A stretch of 64,000 bases of DNA, from NCBI GenBank assembly GCA_016716905.1, contig JADJUS010000004.1, positions 248,001-312,000 of the forward strand. Reading direction: 5' to 3'. Position numbers and translations under genes: made by a program. The notes beneath the pieces were generated by a model that did no database searches, was not told where the DNA came from, and worked only from the letters and a program-made list of their open reading frames with translations. The stretch comes from Acidobacteriota bacterium (GTDB lineage Bacteria > Acidobacteriota > Vicinamibacteria > Vicinamibacterales > SCN-69-37). Below are positions 42,692 through 52,983 of this stretch, piece after piece; within the stretch, counting starts at the first letter, position 1, and every line of letters begins with the position of its first letter.

Positions 42692-43876
42692 ATGGACCGT
42701 GCTCGATCAGTCTTCCTTTTCGTCGCATTGCTCGCGGCGGCGACCGCAAGCCCAGCCGCAGGGCAGCCAGCGCAGCCCGCCGCGCCGGCGACGGCGTCGC
42801 CCGCACAGACCGCCCCGTCGGGCCCGCTCGGCCACCTTTCGTTCGGCGCCACCTTCGAGGGGTATTACCAGTTCAACTGGAATCGTCCTCCAGACCGCGT
42901 CATGCCATTGCGCGCATACGACACACGCTCGAACGTGTTCAGCATTCAGCAGACGGCCATCGTGATCGAAAGCGCACCGTCAGTGGCTGACGGCCGGCGG
43001 TTCGGGGCTCGGGTTGATCTCCAATTCGGCCAGGCGACCGAGACGGTGCAGGGCAACGGGGCCAACGAGCCACGGCCGGACGCGTATCGGCACCTGTGGC
43101 AGGCGTACGGGACGTATGTGTTTCCCGTGGGCCGAGGGCTGCAGGCCGACTTTGGCAAGTTCGCTTCAAACCTCGGGTACGAAACGAACTACGCCAAGGA
43201 CAACAACCACTTCTCGCGTGCGTATCTCTTTAACTTCCTGCCGTTCTACCACATGGGCGTACGCCTGACGCTGCCGGTCTCAGACAAGGTGACCCTCATG
43301 TACGCCCTGACCAACGGTATTCAACAGACGGAAGATTTCAACACCTTCAAGAGCAGCCACGTTACCGCAATCATCAAGCCCGTCTCGAGTCTGGCATGGA
43401 CGACGAGTTACTACGCGGGCCGCGAGCAACCCGATGGCGGGCTGCCTGACGGCCCCGACGGCGTCTTCAGGGTCATCGATAGCTACGTGACGTACACCGC
43501 AACGCCCAAACTCACGCTGGGCCTCGATGCGAACTACGTCACCAACGAAGTCCAGAAGGCTGACGAGTCGATCTCACTCCAGGGCACGGGCGCGTATGCG
43601 CGCTACCAGGTGTCTGCGCCCGCGGCAGTCTCTCTCCGGTATGAGCGGCTCGACGATGAGGGGCTGTTTGGCGGAATCGAGCAGGTACTCCAGGAATTCA
43701 CGGCGACGTTTGAGCACAAGTTCGCGGACGGGTTTCTGGCCCGCGCCGAGTTCAGGCGCGACTGGTCGAACGTGCGGTTCTTCCCCGGGTCGAGGTCCGG
43801 GAACCTGCGCAGGCACCAGAACACGGCATTGGTCGGGCTTGTCTGGTGGTTCGGCAACAAGTCGGGCGCCTGGTAG
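42692..43876 (+). CDS. Outer-membrane porin (OmpL-like beta-barrel) of the kdp operon
   Basis: This is a 394-residue outer-membrane protein with a signal peptide (residues 1-22, VFLFVALLAAATASPAAG) and a Pro/Ala linker, then alternating beta strands typical of the putative beta-barrel porin-2 (OmpL-like) family, with GYYQFNWNRPP, FGARVDLQFGQ and LGYETNYAKDN. The final strand ends ALVGLVWWFGNKSGAW; an aromatic near the terminus fits barrel insertion. It lies directly before kdpF with eight bases between, so it probably admits K+ or small solutes for Kdp. ATG 42692 is preferred over TTG 42683. Confidence 0.8.
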   Translation: MDRARSVFLFVALLAAATASPAAGQPAQPAAPATASPAQTAPSGPLGHLSFGATFEGYYQFNWNRPPDRVMPLRAYDTRSNVFSIQQTAIVIESAPSVADGRRFGARVDLQFGQATETVQGNGANEPRPDAYRHLWQAYGTYVFPVGRGLQADFGKFASNLGYETNYAKDNNHFSRAYLFNFLPFYHMGVRLTLPVSDKVTLMYALTNGIQQTEDFNTFKSSHVTAIIKPVSSLAWTTSYYAGREQPDGGLPDGPDGVFRVIDSYVTYTATPKLTLGLDANYVTNEVQKADESISLQGTGAYARYQVSAPAAVSLRYERLDDEGLFGGIEQVLQEFTATFEHKFADGFLARAEFRRDWSNVRFFPGSRSGNLRRHQNTALVGLVWWFGNKSGAW

Positions 43877-43884
43877 GAGCTGAC

Positions 43885-43965
43885 ATGAATCTCATCGCAT
43901 TGTTACTGAGCATCGCGGCTTTCGTGTACCTGGTCTACGCGATGCTGCGACCTGAAGAATTCTGA
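43885..43965 (+). CDS. kdpF: KdpF small membrane subunit
   Basis: This is a 26-residue single-helix protein with the KdpF pattern: LIALLLSIAAFVYLVYAMLR followed by PEEF. It stabilises the Kdp ATPase in E. coli. It is located eight bases after the porin stop and seven before kdpA. Confidence 0.9.
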   Translation: MNLIALLLSIAAFVYLVYAMLRPEEF

Positions 43966-43972
43966 GGCGCAC

Positions 43973-45679
43973 ATGAGTACCGAGTACGTCGCCATTACAT
44001 TCACCATCGTGTTCACCATCGCCACGAGCCTGCTCCTCGGGCGCTACATGTTCAAGGTGTTCACCGGCCTGCACACGTGGCTTGACCCCGTGCTTGTGCC
44101 GGTAGAACGTCTCGTCCTTCGCGTCACCGGCGTCGACGCGAACGAGCAACAAACCTGGAAGCAGTACTCGGTGTCGCTGCTGGTCTCGAACGTGGTCATG
44201 TGGATCGCGACATTCGCCATTGTCTTGCTGCAGCGCGGCCTGCCACTCAACCCCGATGGGATTGCGAACATGGAGGCGACGCTCGCGTTCAACACGAGCT
44301 CGAGTTTTGTCACCAACACCAACCTGCAGCACTACAGCGGTGAGACCGGCCTCTCGTACTTCACGCAGATGTTTGTAATCACGTTCCTGCAGTTCGTCAC
44401 GGCGGCCACCGGCATGGCGGCGTGCATCGCGATCATCCGCGGCCTGGCCGGAAGTCGGCTGACGCACCTGGGCAGTTTTTACGTGGACATGACTCGTGCC
44501 GCAGTCCGCGTCCTCCTGCCGCTCGCGCTGGTGGTCGGCACTCTTCTGATCTGGCAGGGCACGCCCGTGACGTTTGACGGGGCGGTCACGGCCACGACCC
44601 TGGAAGGGGAGACGCAGACGATTGCACGCGGTGTGGTCGCGCCCGAGGTGTCAATCAAGCAACTGGGCACCAACGGCGGCGGCTACTTCGGTCCGAACTC
44701 GACCCACCCCTATGAGAACCCGACGCCGCTCTCGAACCTCGTCCAGACCTGGTCGATCAGCATCATTCCGATGGCCATGGTGTGGACGCTGGGGTACATG
44801 GTCACACGCCGTCGGCTGGCGGTGGTGGTGTTCGCGACGATGCTGGCGCTGTACATCCCGATGGTGACGTTCGCGGTGGTCCAGGAGGCCGGAGGGAATC
44901 CGGCGATTGCGGCCATGGGTGTGGATCAGGCCACCGGATCGATGGAAGGCAAGGAAGTCCGGTTCGGCGCCGGTCTCTCGGCGATGTGGGCGGTCACGAC
45001 CACGGCGACGTCCAACGGGTCCGTGAACGCCATGCACGATTCGATGACGCCGCTGGGAGGGCTCATGCCGATGGCCGGGATGTGGCTCAACAACATCTTC
45101 GGCGGTGTCGGCGTGGGTTTCATCAACATGTTGATCTTCGTCATCGTGACCGTGTTTATCGCGGGCATGATGATTGGCCGCACGCCGGAGTTCCTGGGCA
45201 AGAAAGTGGAGGCCAAAGAGATGAAGCTGGCGAGTGTGGCATTGCTGTGGCACCCACTCGCGATTCTCGGAGGGACAGCCGTGGCCTGTTACGTCTGGGC
45301 GACGACCGCCGATCCGGGCACGGCGCTGGGATGGCTGAAGAACCCGGGTGCGCACGGGTTCTCGGAGATGCTCTACGAGTTCTCGTCCGCGGCCGCCAAC
45401 AACGGATCCGGGTTTGAAGGTCTGGGCGACAACACGCCGTTCTGGAACATCTCGACTGGTGTCGTGATGTTGCTGTCGCGGTACATCCCCATCATCGCTC
45501 CGCTGGCGTTGGCCGGTGTTCTTGCGGCCAAGCCGGCAGCCCCAGAGACTGCCGGGTCGCTGCGGGCCGACAGCGCGATGTTTGGATTCACCCTGTGGGC
45601 CGTGGTCGTCATTCTCGGCCTGTTGATGTTCATGCCGGTGGCTGTGCTCGGGCCGATTGCCGAACACCTGGCGTTGTAA
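43973..45679 (+). CDS. kdpA: Potassium-transporting ATPase subunit KdpA
   Basis: This is a 568-residue multi-pass protein that forms the K+ channel part of the Kdp complex. Conserved filter segments are seen: FNTSSSFVTNTNLQHYSGE, LGTNGGGYFGPNSTHPYENP, TATSNGSVNAMHDSMTPLGG and AANNGSGFEGL. About ten membrane segments and normal family length are present. It functions with KdpB, which drives transport by ATP hydrolysis. The stop is 15 bases before kdpC. Confidence 0.95.
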   Translation: MSTEYVAITFTIVFTIATSLLLGRYMFKVFTGLHTWLDPVLVPVERLVLRVTGVDANEQQTWKQYSVSLLVSNVVMWIATFAIVLLQRGLPLNPDGIANMEATLAFNTSSSFVTNTNLQHYSGETGLSYFTQMFVITFLQFVTAATGMAACIAIIRGLAGSRLTHLGSFYVDMTRAAVRVLLPLALVVGTLLIWQGTPVTFDGAVTATTLEGETQTIARGVVAPEVSIKQLGTNGGGYFGPNSTHPYENPTPLSNLVQTWSISIIPMAMVWTLGYMVTRRRLAVVVFATMLALYIPMVTFAVVQEAGGNPAIAAMGVDQATGSMEGKEVRFGAGLSAMWAVTTTATSNGSVNAMHDSMTPLGGLMPMAGMWLNNIFGGVGVGFINMLIFVIVTVFIAGMMIGRTPEFLGKKVEAKEMKLASVALLWHPLAILGGTAVACYVWATTADPGTALGWLKNPGAHGFSEMLYEFSSAAANNGSGFEGLGDNTPFWNISTGVVMLLSRYIPIIAPLALAGVLAAKPAAPETAGSLRADSAMFGFTLWAVVVILGLLMFMPVAVLGPIAEHLAL

Positions 45680-45694
45680 AGACGGGAACAGATC

Positions 45695-46306
45695 ATGTTG
45701 AAACAACTGAAACAAGGCGTCTTGTTCACGCTGGCCACGATGCTGCTGTTCGGCGGCGGATATCACGTGGTGCTCTGGGCCGTCGGCAATGTGGCTTTTC
45801 CGGCGCAGGCCGAAGGCAGCCTGATCCGGCGCGCCGACGGCACGGTCGTCGGGTCGCGGCTCATCGCGCAGAAGTTCACGAAGCCGGAGTACTTCCGCGC
45901 CCGGCCGTCGGGTGTGGACTACAACGCGGCGTCAACAGGCGGCACCAACTACGGACCGTCGAATCCCGATCACCTCGCGGCTGTGCGTGAGCGGCTCGAT
46001 GCCGTGACACAACAAGAAGGTGTGACGGCGGCGCAGGTGCCGTCGGAAATGGTGACCGCCAGTGGCGCGGGTATGGATCCACACATTCCACCTGCGGCCG
46101 CCGACCTGCAGGTGGCGCGAGTGGCTGCGGCACGGGGCGTGACCCCGGACCGCGTCCGCGCCCTCGTCGCGGCGCACACCGAGGCCCCCACGTTCGGATT
46201 CCTCGGCCGCGCGCGCGTGAACGTACTGGAACTGAATCTCGCTCTGGACGTCACGTTTGGCGCCCCCACCAGCAAGGAGGCCGGGTCTTCAGACCCGGCG
46301 AAATAA
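45695..46306 (+). CDS. kdpC: Potassium-transporting ATPase subunit KdpC
   Basis: This is a 203-residue subunit with one N-terminal membrane segment (VLFTLATMLLFGGGYHVVLW) and a periplasmic domain with the conserved YFRARPSGVDYNAASTGGTN and GPSNPDHLAAVRERL motifs. The late FGFLGRARVNVLELNLALD matches the family end. The final residues (GAPTSKEAGSSDPAK) are extra and coded by a family B palindrome that also leads to the stop. The gene lies before kdpB rather than after it, a non-standard order. Confidence 0.93.
   Translation: MLKQLKQGVLFTLATMLLFGGGYHVVLWAVGNVAFPAQAEGSLIRRADGTVVGSRLIAQKFTKPEYFRARPSGVDYNAASTGGTNYGPSNPDHLAAVRERLDAVTQQEGVTAAQVPSEMVTASGAGMDPHIPPAAADLQVARVAAARGVTPDRVRALVAAHTEAPTFGFLGRARVNVLELNLALDVTFGAPTSKEAGSSDPAK
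46280..46299. repeat. Family B palindrome at the end of kdpC
   Basis: Arms GCCGGGTCT and AGACCCGGC around TC. It is translated as the last residues of KdpC and lies eight bases before the kdpB ATG, so a hairpin here would cover the region where a kdpB ribosome site is expected. Confidence 0.85.
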
Positions 46307-46307
46307 C

Positions 46308-48350
<2,043 letters not shown>

Positions 48351-48361
48351 GCAGGGGAGCG

Positions 48362-49504
48362 ATGTCCATGGCGGATCAACGTCCCACCGCCGACGCGCTG
48401 CTGGCGCGCCTGAAGGAGCGGGACCGCCCGCGCCTGCGGATCTACATTGGCGCCGCGCCTGGCGTGGGCAAAAGTTACGAGATGCTGCAGGAAGGCCACG
48501 CTCTGCGTGCGCGGGGCCTCGATGTGGTGATTGGGCTGATTGAAACCTACGACCGTCCGGATACCGCCGCGCAGGTGCGTGACCTGGAGGTGGTGCCGCG
48601 CCGAAAGGTGGAGTACCGGGGTTCAACGCTGGAGGAGATGGACGTCGAAGGGATCATCGCGCGTCGGCCGCAGGTGGTGATCGTGGACGAGCTTGCTCAC
48701 ACGAATGTGCCGGGCAGCCGCCATACGAAGCGCTGGGAAGACGTGCTGGAGCTGCTTGAAGCCGGCATTCACGTCATGACGGCCGTGAACATCCAGCACC
48801 TCGAGACTCTCAACGACGCGGTCGCGCGCGCTACCGGCGTGCGCGTCCGGGAGACCATTCCAGACACCTTCCTCGACCGCGCCGACGAGGTGATCAACGT
48901 CGATGTCACGGTCGAAGAACTGCGCAGCCGGCTGCGGGAAGGCAAGGTCTATCGACCCGAGAAGGTCGAGCAGGCCCTGACGAACTTCTTCCGCAAGGGC
49001 AATCTGTCCACGCTGCGCGAGTTGGCACTCCGGGCCGTGGCCGACGAGGTTGGCGAAAAGGCCGCCAGCTATCGGGCGCGTGAAGGACTGGAGCCGGCGC
49101 TGATTCCTGAGCGCGTCATGGTCTGCATGAGCTCCAACGCCCTGGCGCCGCGAGTGCTTCGGACAGGCGCCCGGATCGCCGGCCGCCTCGGCTCGAAGTG
49201 GTTTGCGGTGTACGTGGAGACGCCACAGGAGTCGGTGGGCCGCCTGAGAGACAGTCATGCGGCAACGCTCAAGGAGAACATCCGCCTTGCCGAGGGCCTG
49301 GGCGCCACGGTGGTGCGCGTGAAGGCGTCGAACGCAGCGGATGGGTTGGTCGCGTTTGCGCAGCGCGAAGGCGTGACCCATGTCATCTTTGGTCAGACGG
49401 CGCGCGGCCGCTGGGAGCTGCTCTGGCGAGGATCCACGCTCAACCGGTTCCTCAGCGCGGTGCCGGACGCCGCCGTGCAGGTTGTCCCACTTCAAGAGGT
49501 TTGA
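48362..49504 (+). CDS. KdpD sensory N-terminal half (KdpD domain plus USP domain)
   Basis: This is a 380-residue protein equal to the N-terminal cytoplasmic half of KdpD. It carries a Walker A (GAAPGVGKSY, 30-39), QVVIVDELAHTNVPGSRHTKRWEDV with Walker B, and NIQHLETLND. A universal-stress-protein domain follows from about 245 (RVMVCMSSNALAPRVLRTGA, GRWELLWRGSTLNRFL). The kinase half is missing and is found at 40436-41869. It could be a regulatory protein that docks on the separate kinase. Such stand-alone KdpD/USP proteins are known in other bacteria, and binding of c-di-AMP to the USP domain is reported in some. ATG 48362 has an AGGGGAG site. Confidence 0.88.
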   Translation: MSMADQRPTADALLARLKERDRPRLRIYIGAAPGVGKSYEMLQEGHALRARGLDVVIGLIETYDRPDTAAQVRDLEVVPRRKVEYRGSTLEEMDVEGIIARRPQVVIVDELAHTNVPGSRHTKRWEDVLELLEAGIHVMTAVNIQHLETLNDAVARATGVRVRETIPDTFLDRADEVINVDVTVEELRSRLREGKVYRPEKVEQALTNFFRKGNLSTLRELALRAVADEVGEKAASYRAREGLEPALIPERVMVCMSSNALAPRVLRTGARIAGRLGSKWFAVYVETPQESVGRLRDSHAATLKENIRLAEGLGATVVRVKASNAADGLVAFAQREGVTHVIFGQTARGRWELLWRGSTLNRFLSAVPDAAVQVVPLQEV

Positions 49505-49505
49505 C

Positions 49506-50366
49506 ATGACGAGACTCGTCGCCGCCGTCGCCGTTCTTCTGGTTTTTGTCGCCGGCTGCAACGAGAACGCCGCATACGCGCGGGTGGCGGAAGCCCACCG
49601 GCTCGCGGTTCTCCTGGGGACGGAGTTCGCCAGGGCCACCAACGCGTCCGACCGCGCGGTCATGGCCGACACCGATGACGCGTCGGCCACGTTTGCCAGG
49701 GAAGCCCTCGCCGCCACCGAGGCGGTGCAATCGGGGATGACCCAAATGGCGCCGGTCCTCGCGAATCTGGGTTACACGGACGAGACCCGGCTGCTCGACG
49801 ACTTCGGCCGGCGCTTCGCGGAGTACCGCTCCCTCGACAGCAGCATCCTGGCCCTGGCCGCCGAGGGCACCAACGTCAAGGCCCAGCGGCTCTCGTTTGG
49901 TGCTGCCCAGCAGGCGGTTGATGAGCTACGGGATGCGCTCGATCGCCTGGTGCCCGCAAACCCAGCGGCAAACGGCTGGCGCGTCAAGGCACTTGCTGCC
50001 ACCGCCCTGGCCAGTGCCCGCGAGATCCAGGTCCTGCACGCACCCCACATCGCCGAGGTCCAGGAGGCAGAGATGACCCGGTTGGAGGCGCAGATGACGT
50101 CGGCCGAGGCGACCGCCAGACAGGCTCTGCTGGACCTTCAGCGCCTGGTCTCAGCCGGTTCCCGAGCGGACGTGGCCACGGCGACGGCGGCGCTCGACCG
50201 CTTGAGCAGCCTCAACTCACAGATCAGGACCCTGTCGCGCCGCAATACGAATGTGCGCGCGCTCGCGCTGTCGCTGGGGCAGAAACGCGTCCTGGCGGCG
50301 GCATGCGACTCCGCGCTTCGCGCGCTTCAGGAGGCGGTCAGCAAGCGCGGCCTGCCAACCCGGTAA
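49506..50366 (+). CDS. Lipoprotein with helical-bundle ectodomain
   Basis: This is a 286-residue lipoprotein with lipobox VAGC (Cys18, after VAVLLVFVAG). The remainder is almost entirely Ala/Leu/Arg/Glu-rich helix with heptad character, resembling the periplasmic four-helix bundle of chemoreceptor and kinase sensors (LAVLLGTEFARATNA, SSILALAAEGTNVKAQRLSFG), and a second similar half (RLSSLNSQIRTLSRRNTNVRALALSLG). It starts one base after the kdpD-N stop, so it is the last gene of the kdp unit. Perhaps it gives a periplasmic input to the split KdpD; that is a guess. Confidence 0.6.
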   Translation: MTRLVAAVAVLLVFVAGCNENAAYARVAEAHRLAVLLGTEFARATNASDRAVMADTDDASATFAREALAATEAVQSGMTQMAPVLANLGYTDETRLLDDFGRRFAEYRSLDSSILALAAEGTNVKAQRLSFGAAQQAVDELRDALDRLVPANPAANGWRVKALAATALASAREIQVLHAPHIAEVQEAEMTRLEAQMTSAEATARQALLDLQRLVSAGSRADVATATAALDRLSSLNSQIRTLSRRNTNVRALALSLGQKRVLAAACDSALRALQEAVSKRGLPTR

Positions 50367-50431
50367 GTCGGCCCGGCTTGACCGCTGCGGCCGGACGCGG
50401 GCAGGATCAGTTCGAGGAAGGGGACGCCTGA

Positions 50432-50671
50432 ATGGCCCACACCGGAAAAATCGGCCGCAACGATCTCTGTTCGTGCGGCAGCGGGAAGAAGTTCAAGAAG
50501 TGCCACGGGCTCACGGAGCCCCGCAGCCGCGCCAACATCATGATGTTCGTGCTGATCGGAACGCTGGTGATTGCCGGACTCGCGGCCGCCGCCTCGTCAT
50601 TCACCACCGACATCAGCCACACGGCCAAATCGACCGGCGTCTGGTCAGCGGAACACGGCCACTATCACTGA
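50432..50671 (+). CDS. SEC-C motif protein with membrane segment
   Basis: This is a 79-residue protein. The N-terminus has a SEC-C zinc motif (IGRNDLCSCGSGKKFKKCHG), a metal-binding patch best known from SecA C-termini. A membrane helix follows (IMMFVLIGTLVIAGLAAAAS) and a His-rich tail (AEHGHYH). SEC-C together with a membrane anchor is uncommon. Its last seven bases overlap the 3' end of the hydrolase gene on the other strand. Confidence 0.75.
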   Translation: MAHTGKIGRNDLCSCGSGKKFKKCHGLTEPRSRANIMMFVLIGTLVIAGLAAAASSFTTDISHTAKSTGVWSAEHGHYH

Positions 50672-51831
50672 CGGGACGGACCGCCTGCGAACAGTCGAGA
50701 CAGCAGCCAGTCCCGTACCGCCGCATCCAGCGCGCGCGTATTCCGTTTCTCGCCTTCCTTCGCCGACGTCGTCTGCGTATTAAACGCAACCAGGTACGAC
50801 ATGCCCGACGCGGGATGCAGATAGAAGTGCGAGATGAAGCCGTTCTGGCCGCCGCTGTGCGCGATGTAGTCCTGCCCGCCGTGACGCTCCAGGAAAAACG
50901 TCAGGCCCATTGATACGCCACTCGACACCGGCACCACCGGTTTCCACATCTCTTCGAGGGAGGCGCGCCTGAGGATGGTCTCGTACCGCGCGGTCGTCGC
51001 CGCGTCGCGGCCGCCAGTCAGGAACGCGAGGTACTTCGCCATATCGTCAACGGGTGCATTCAAGCCACCGTTCGACACGGTGATGCCGCTGTCGAAGTCA
51101 AACGGCGCCTCAACCAGTCCTGAATCGGTGACGAAGTAACTGTGCGAGCGGTCGGCGCGCAGGAAGGAAGGCGCGCGGTCGAAGAACGTCCGCGTCATCC
51201 CCAGCGGTCGCAGGATTTCCTTGTCGATATATGTCTCGAACGGCTCATTGGTGACGTCTTCGATGGCCCGGCCCAGGAAGACCAGACCCGGGTTCGAGTA
51301 CTGGTACTTCGAGCCCGGCGCGAACTCGACGCGCGTATACGGCATCATGCCCACGAGCTGCGACCACCCGGGCGGTTCGAACGGCTGCCAGGCGTCTCCC
51401 GTGCCCCAGGGCCACGTACCGCTGCGGAACCCGGCCGAATGTGACAGCAGGTGGCGGATCGTGATCTGCTCGACCGGGCCGAACGAATTGGAAATCGACC
51501 GCAACTCCGGTACGTATTTCACGATGGGGTCGTCCAGTGTCAGCCGGCCTTCATCCCGCAGGCGCATGATGGCGATACCGGTGAAGGTCTTGGTGATCGA
51601 CGCCCAATGGAAGATGGTGTTGGCGTCCACGGGCAGCCCAGCCGACCGATCACGCATCCCTTCAACCGCCCGTTCCACCACCACACCCTGCCGCAACAGC
51701 GCGGCGCTGCTGCCGACGATGGCGTGTTGGGCGAGGGCCTGGCGATAGTACGTGCGGAACTCAGGCCAGGTCCCCTGAGCCTGGCTGGAGGCGGCAACGA
51801 CGAGACACCAAAGCGCAAGTGCACGGGCCAT
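50665..51831 (-). CDS. Beta-lactamase-family (class C-like) serine hydrolase
   Basis: This is a roughly 388-residue secreted or membrane-linked enzyme of the AmpC/esterase/DD-peptidase superfamily. A signal peptide (about 1-19, ALALWCLVVAASSQA) precedes the SxxK motif SITK in FHWASITKTFTGIA. The YxN motif is YSNPGLVFLG, and HSGG in YIAHSGGQNGF is the third box. The substrate is unknown; many such proteins are esterases or peptidases. ATG 51831 is chosen for the signal peptide; 51846 and 51870 are in-frame alternatives. Confidence 0.85.
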   Translation of the reverse strand: MARALALWCLVVAASSQAQGTWPEFRTYYRQALAQHAIVGSSAALLRQGVVVERAVEGMRDRSAGLPVDANTIFHWASITKTFTGIAIMRLRDEGRLTLDDPIVKYVPELRSISNSFGPVEQITIRHLLSHSAGFRSGTWPWGTGDAWQPFEPPGWSQLVGMMPYTRVEFAPGSKYQYSNPGLVFLGRAIEDVTNEPFETYIDKEILRPLGMTRTFFDRAPSFLRADRSHSYFVTDSGLVEAPFDFDSGITVSNGGLNAPVDDMAKYLAFLTGGRDAATTARYETILRRASLEEMWKPVVPVSSGVSMGLTFFLERHGGQDYIAHSGGQNGFISHFYLHPASGMSYLVAFNTQTTSAKEGEKRNTRALDAAVRDWLLSRLFAGGPSRQ

Positions 51832-51858
51832 ATGGCCGCCGAGCATATCGCAAGGAGG

Positions 51859-51904
51859 TTGACACGGCATCCCGGTGTGTTGTATTTAACTATGTAGTTC
51901 AGTA
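51859..51904 (+). promoter_or_regulatory. Promoter and ArsR-type operator of the ArsR/SRPBCC operon
   Basis: TTGACA at 51859-51864 is followed 18 bases later by TATTTA. An imperfect palindrome, TATTTAACTA-TG-TAGTTCAGTA (51883-51904), covers the likely -10 region. Repressors of this ArsR subgroup usually bind such A/T palindromes at their own promoter. Confidence 0.5.
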
Positions 51905-51923
51905 ACCGATTGGTTGAATACAC

Positions 51924-52283
51924 ATGGCTGTTGATTCCCTCAGCACGACGTTCGCCGCCCTGGCCGATCCCACCCGCCGGGCGATTCTGGCCAAGCTCGT
52001 CTCGGGTGAGTGCTCGGTCACCGAACTGGCCGAACCGTTCGAGATGAGCATGCCTGCGGTCTCGAAACACCTGCGTGTGCTCGAGCGGGCCGGCCTCATC
52101 ACTCGAAGGCACGATGCGCAGTGGCGGCGGTGTCGCATTGAGGCGGCGCCGCTCAGGAACGTGGCCGCCTGGGCCGAGCGCTACCGCCATATCTGGGAAG
52201 GCCGGCTGGACCGGCTCGACGATTACTTACGCACGATGAAACCCAAGGAGACGACCCATGCTCGCAAGCCGCGCCGCAAATAG
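51924..52283 (+). CDS. ArsR family transcriptional regulator
   Basis: This is a 119-residue winged-helix regulator of the SdpR-like ArsR subgroup (ALADPTRRAILAKLVSGECSVTELAEPF, MSMPAVSKHLRVLERAGLI). No metal-binding Cys pair is seen, so it probably senses protein or small molecules rather than arsenic. It overlaps the SRPBCC gene by 26 bases, a very common pairing in which the regulator controls the operon. Confidence 0.9.
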   Translation: MAVDSLSTTFAALADPTRRAILAKLVSGECSVTELAEPFEMSMPAVSKHLRVLERAGLITRRHDAQWRRCRIEAAPLRNVAAWAERYRHIWEGRLDRLDDYLRTMKPKETTHARKPRRK

Positions 52284-52758
52284 CGACACCTTCGCAGTGA
52301 CGCCCACATCGGATCGTGAGATCCATTTCTCACGCCTGTTCGACGCGCCGCCAGCGATCGTGTTCGAGGCGATGACTCGACCGGAGCACGTACGCCGATG
52401 GTGGGGTTGTCTGGGCGAGGGGTATTCAGTGCCGGTGTGCGACATTGACCTGCGGGTGGGCGGCGCCTGGCGGTTCGTCAACCGGCACCCACATGGGGAA
52501 GCGGCGTTTCATGGCGAGTATCTGGAGATCGCACCACCCAGCCGCCTGGTGTTCACCGAAATTTTCGAGGAGTTTCCAGACAGCGTTTCGGTGGTGACCA
52601 CCGACCTTGTGAACGAGGCAGGCAAGACCCGCATGTCAGCCACCGCGCGGTACGAGTCGCAGGCCGTGCGCGACATGGTGCTCAAGACCGGCATGGAGAA
52701 GGGCGCCGCGCTCAGCTACGACCGCCTCGAGGACCTGGTGGCCACGTTGCGGACGTAG
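52258..52758 (+). CDS. SRPBCC/AHSA1-like domain protein
   Basis: This is a 166-residue START-like protein with a hydrophobic cavity fold. FSRLFDAPPAIVFEAMTRPEHVRRWWG, FHGEYLEIAPPSRLVFTE and ARYESQAVRDMVLKTGM are typical of this Activator of Hsp90 ATPase homology group. It would bind a small hydrophobic ligand. ATG 52258 lies within the ArsR gene end. Its stop (ACG TAG) is followed by CTCG, the start of a family A-like repeat segment. Confidence 0.87.
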   Translation: MLASRAANSDTFAVTPTSDREIHFSRLFDAPPAIVFEAMTRPEHVRRWWGCLGEGYSVPVCDIDLRVGGAWRFVNRHPHGEAAFHGEYLEIAPPSRLVFTEIFEEFPDSVSVVTTDLVNEAGKTRMSATARYESQAVRDMVLKTGMEKGAALSYDRLEDLVATLRT

Positions 52759-52844
52759 CTCGCCGAGTTGCCGGGTCTAAAGACCCGGCCTCCGTACCGG
52801 ATGGCCTCCGTACCAGGATGGAGGCCGGGTCTTTAGACCCGGCC
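52752..52844. repeat. Partial family A and two family B palindromes
   Basis: ACGTAGCTCG at the SRPBCC stop, then CCGGGTCT-AA-AGACCCGG (52771-52788) and GGCCGGGTCT-TT-AGACCCGGCC (52823-52844), with repeated GGCCTCCGTACC between them. They fill the gap before the small membrane gene. Confidence 0.85.
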
Positions 52845-52852
52845 ACACCGCT

Positions 52853-52939
52853 CTAGCCCCGCCGGCCGCGATAGAAATACCCGCCGCCGCCGAAGATCAG
52901 GATGAGCACGATGATGATGAGGAGCGTGTTGGTGTTCAT
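52853..52939 (-). CDS. 28-residue single-helix membrane protein
   Basis: The frame MNTNTLLIIIVLILIFGGG, ending GYFYRGRRG, is one hydrophobic helix followed by a Gly loop and a positive tail, a pattern seen in small membrane proteins of many bacteria. The ATG and length fit, but expression is unproven. Function is unknown. Confidence 0.6.
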   Translation of the reverse strand: MNTNTLLIIIVLILIFGGGGYFYRGRRG

Positions 52940-52983
52940 AGCACCCTCAGCTTCGCAGCCCCTGAGCCGGAATACTGTCGTGT

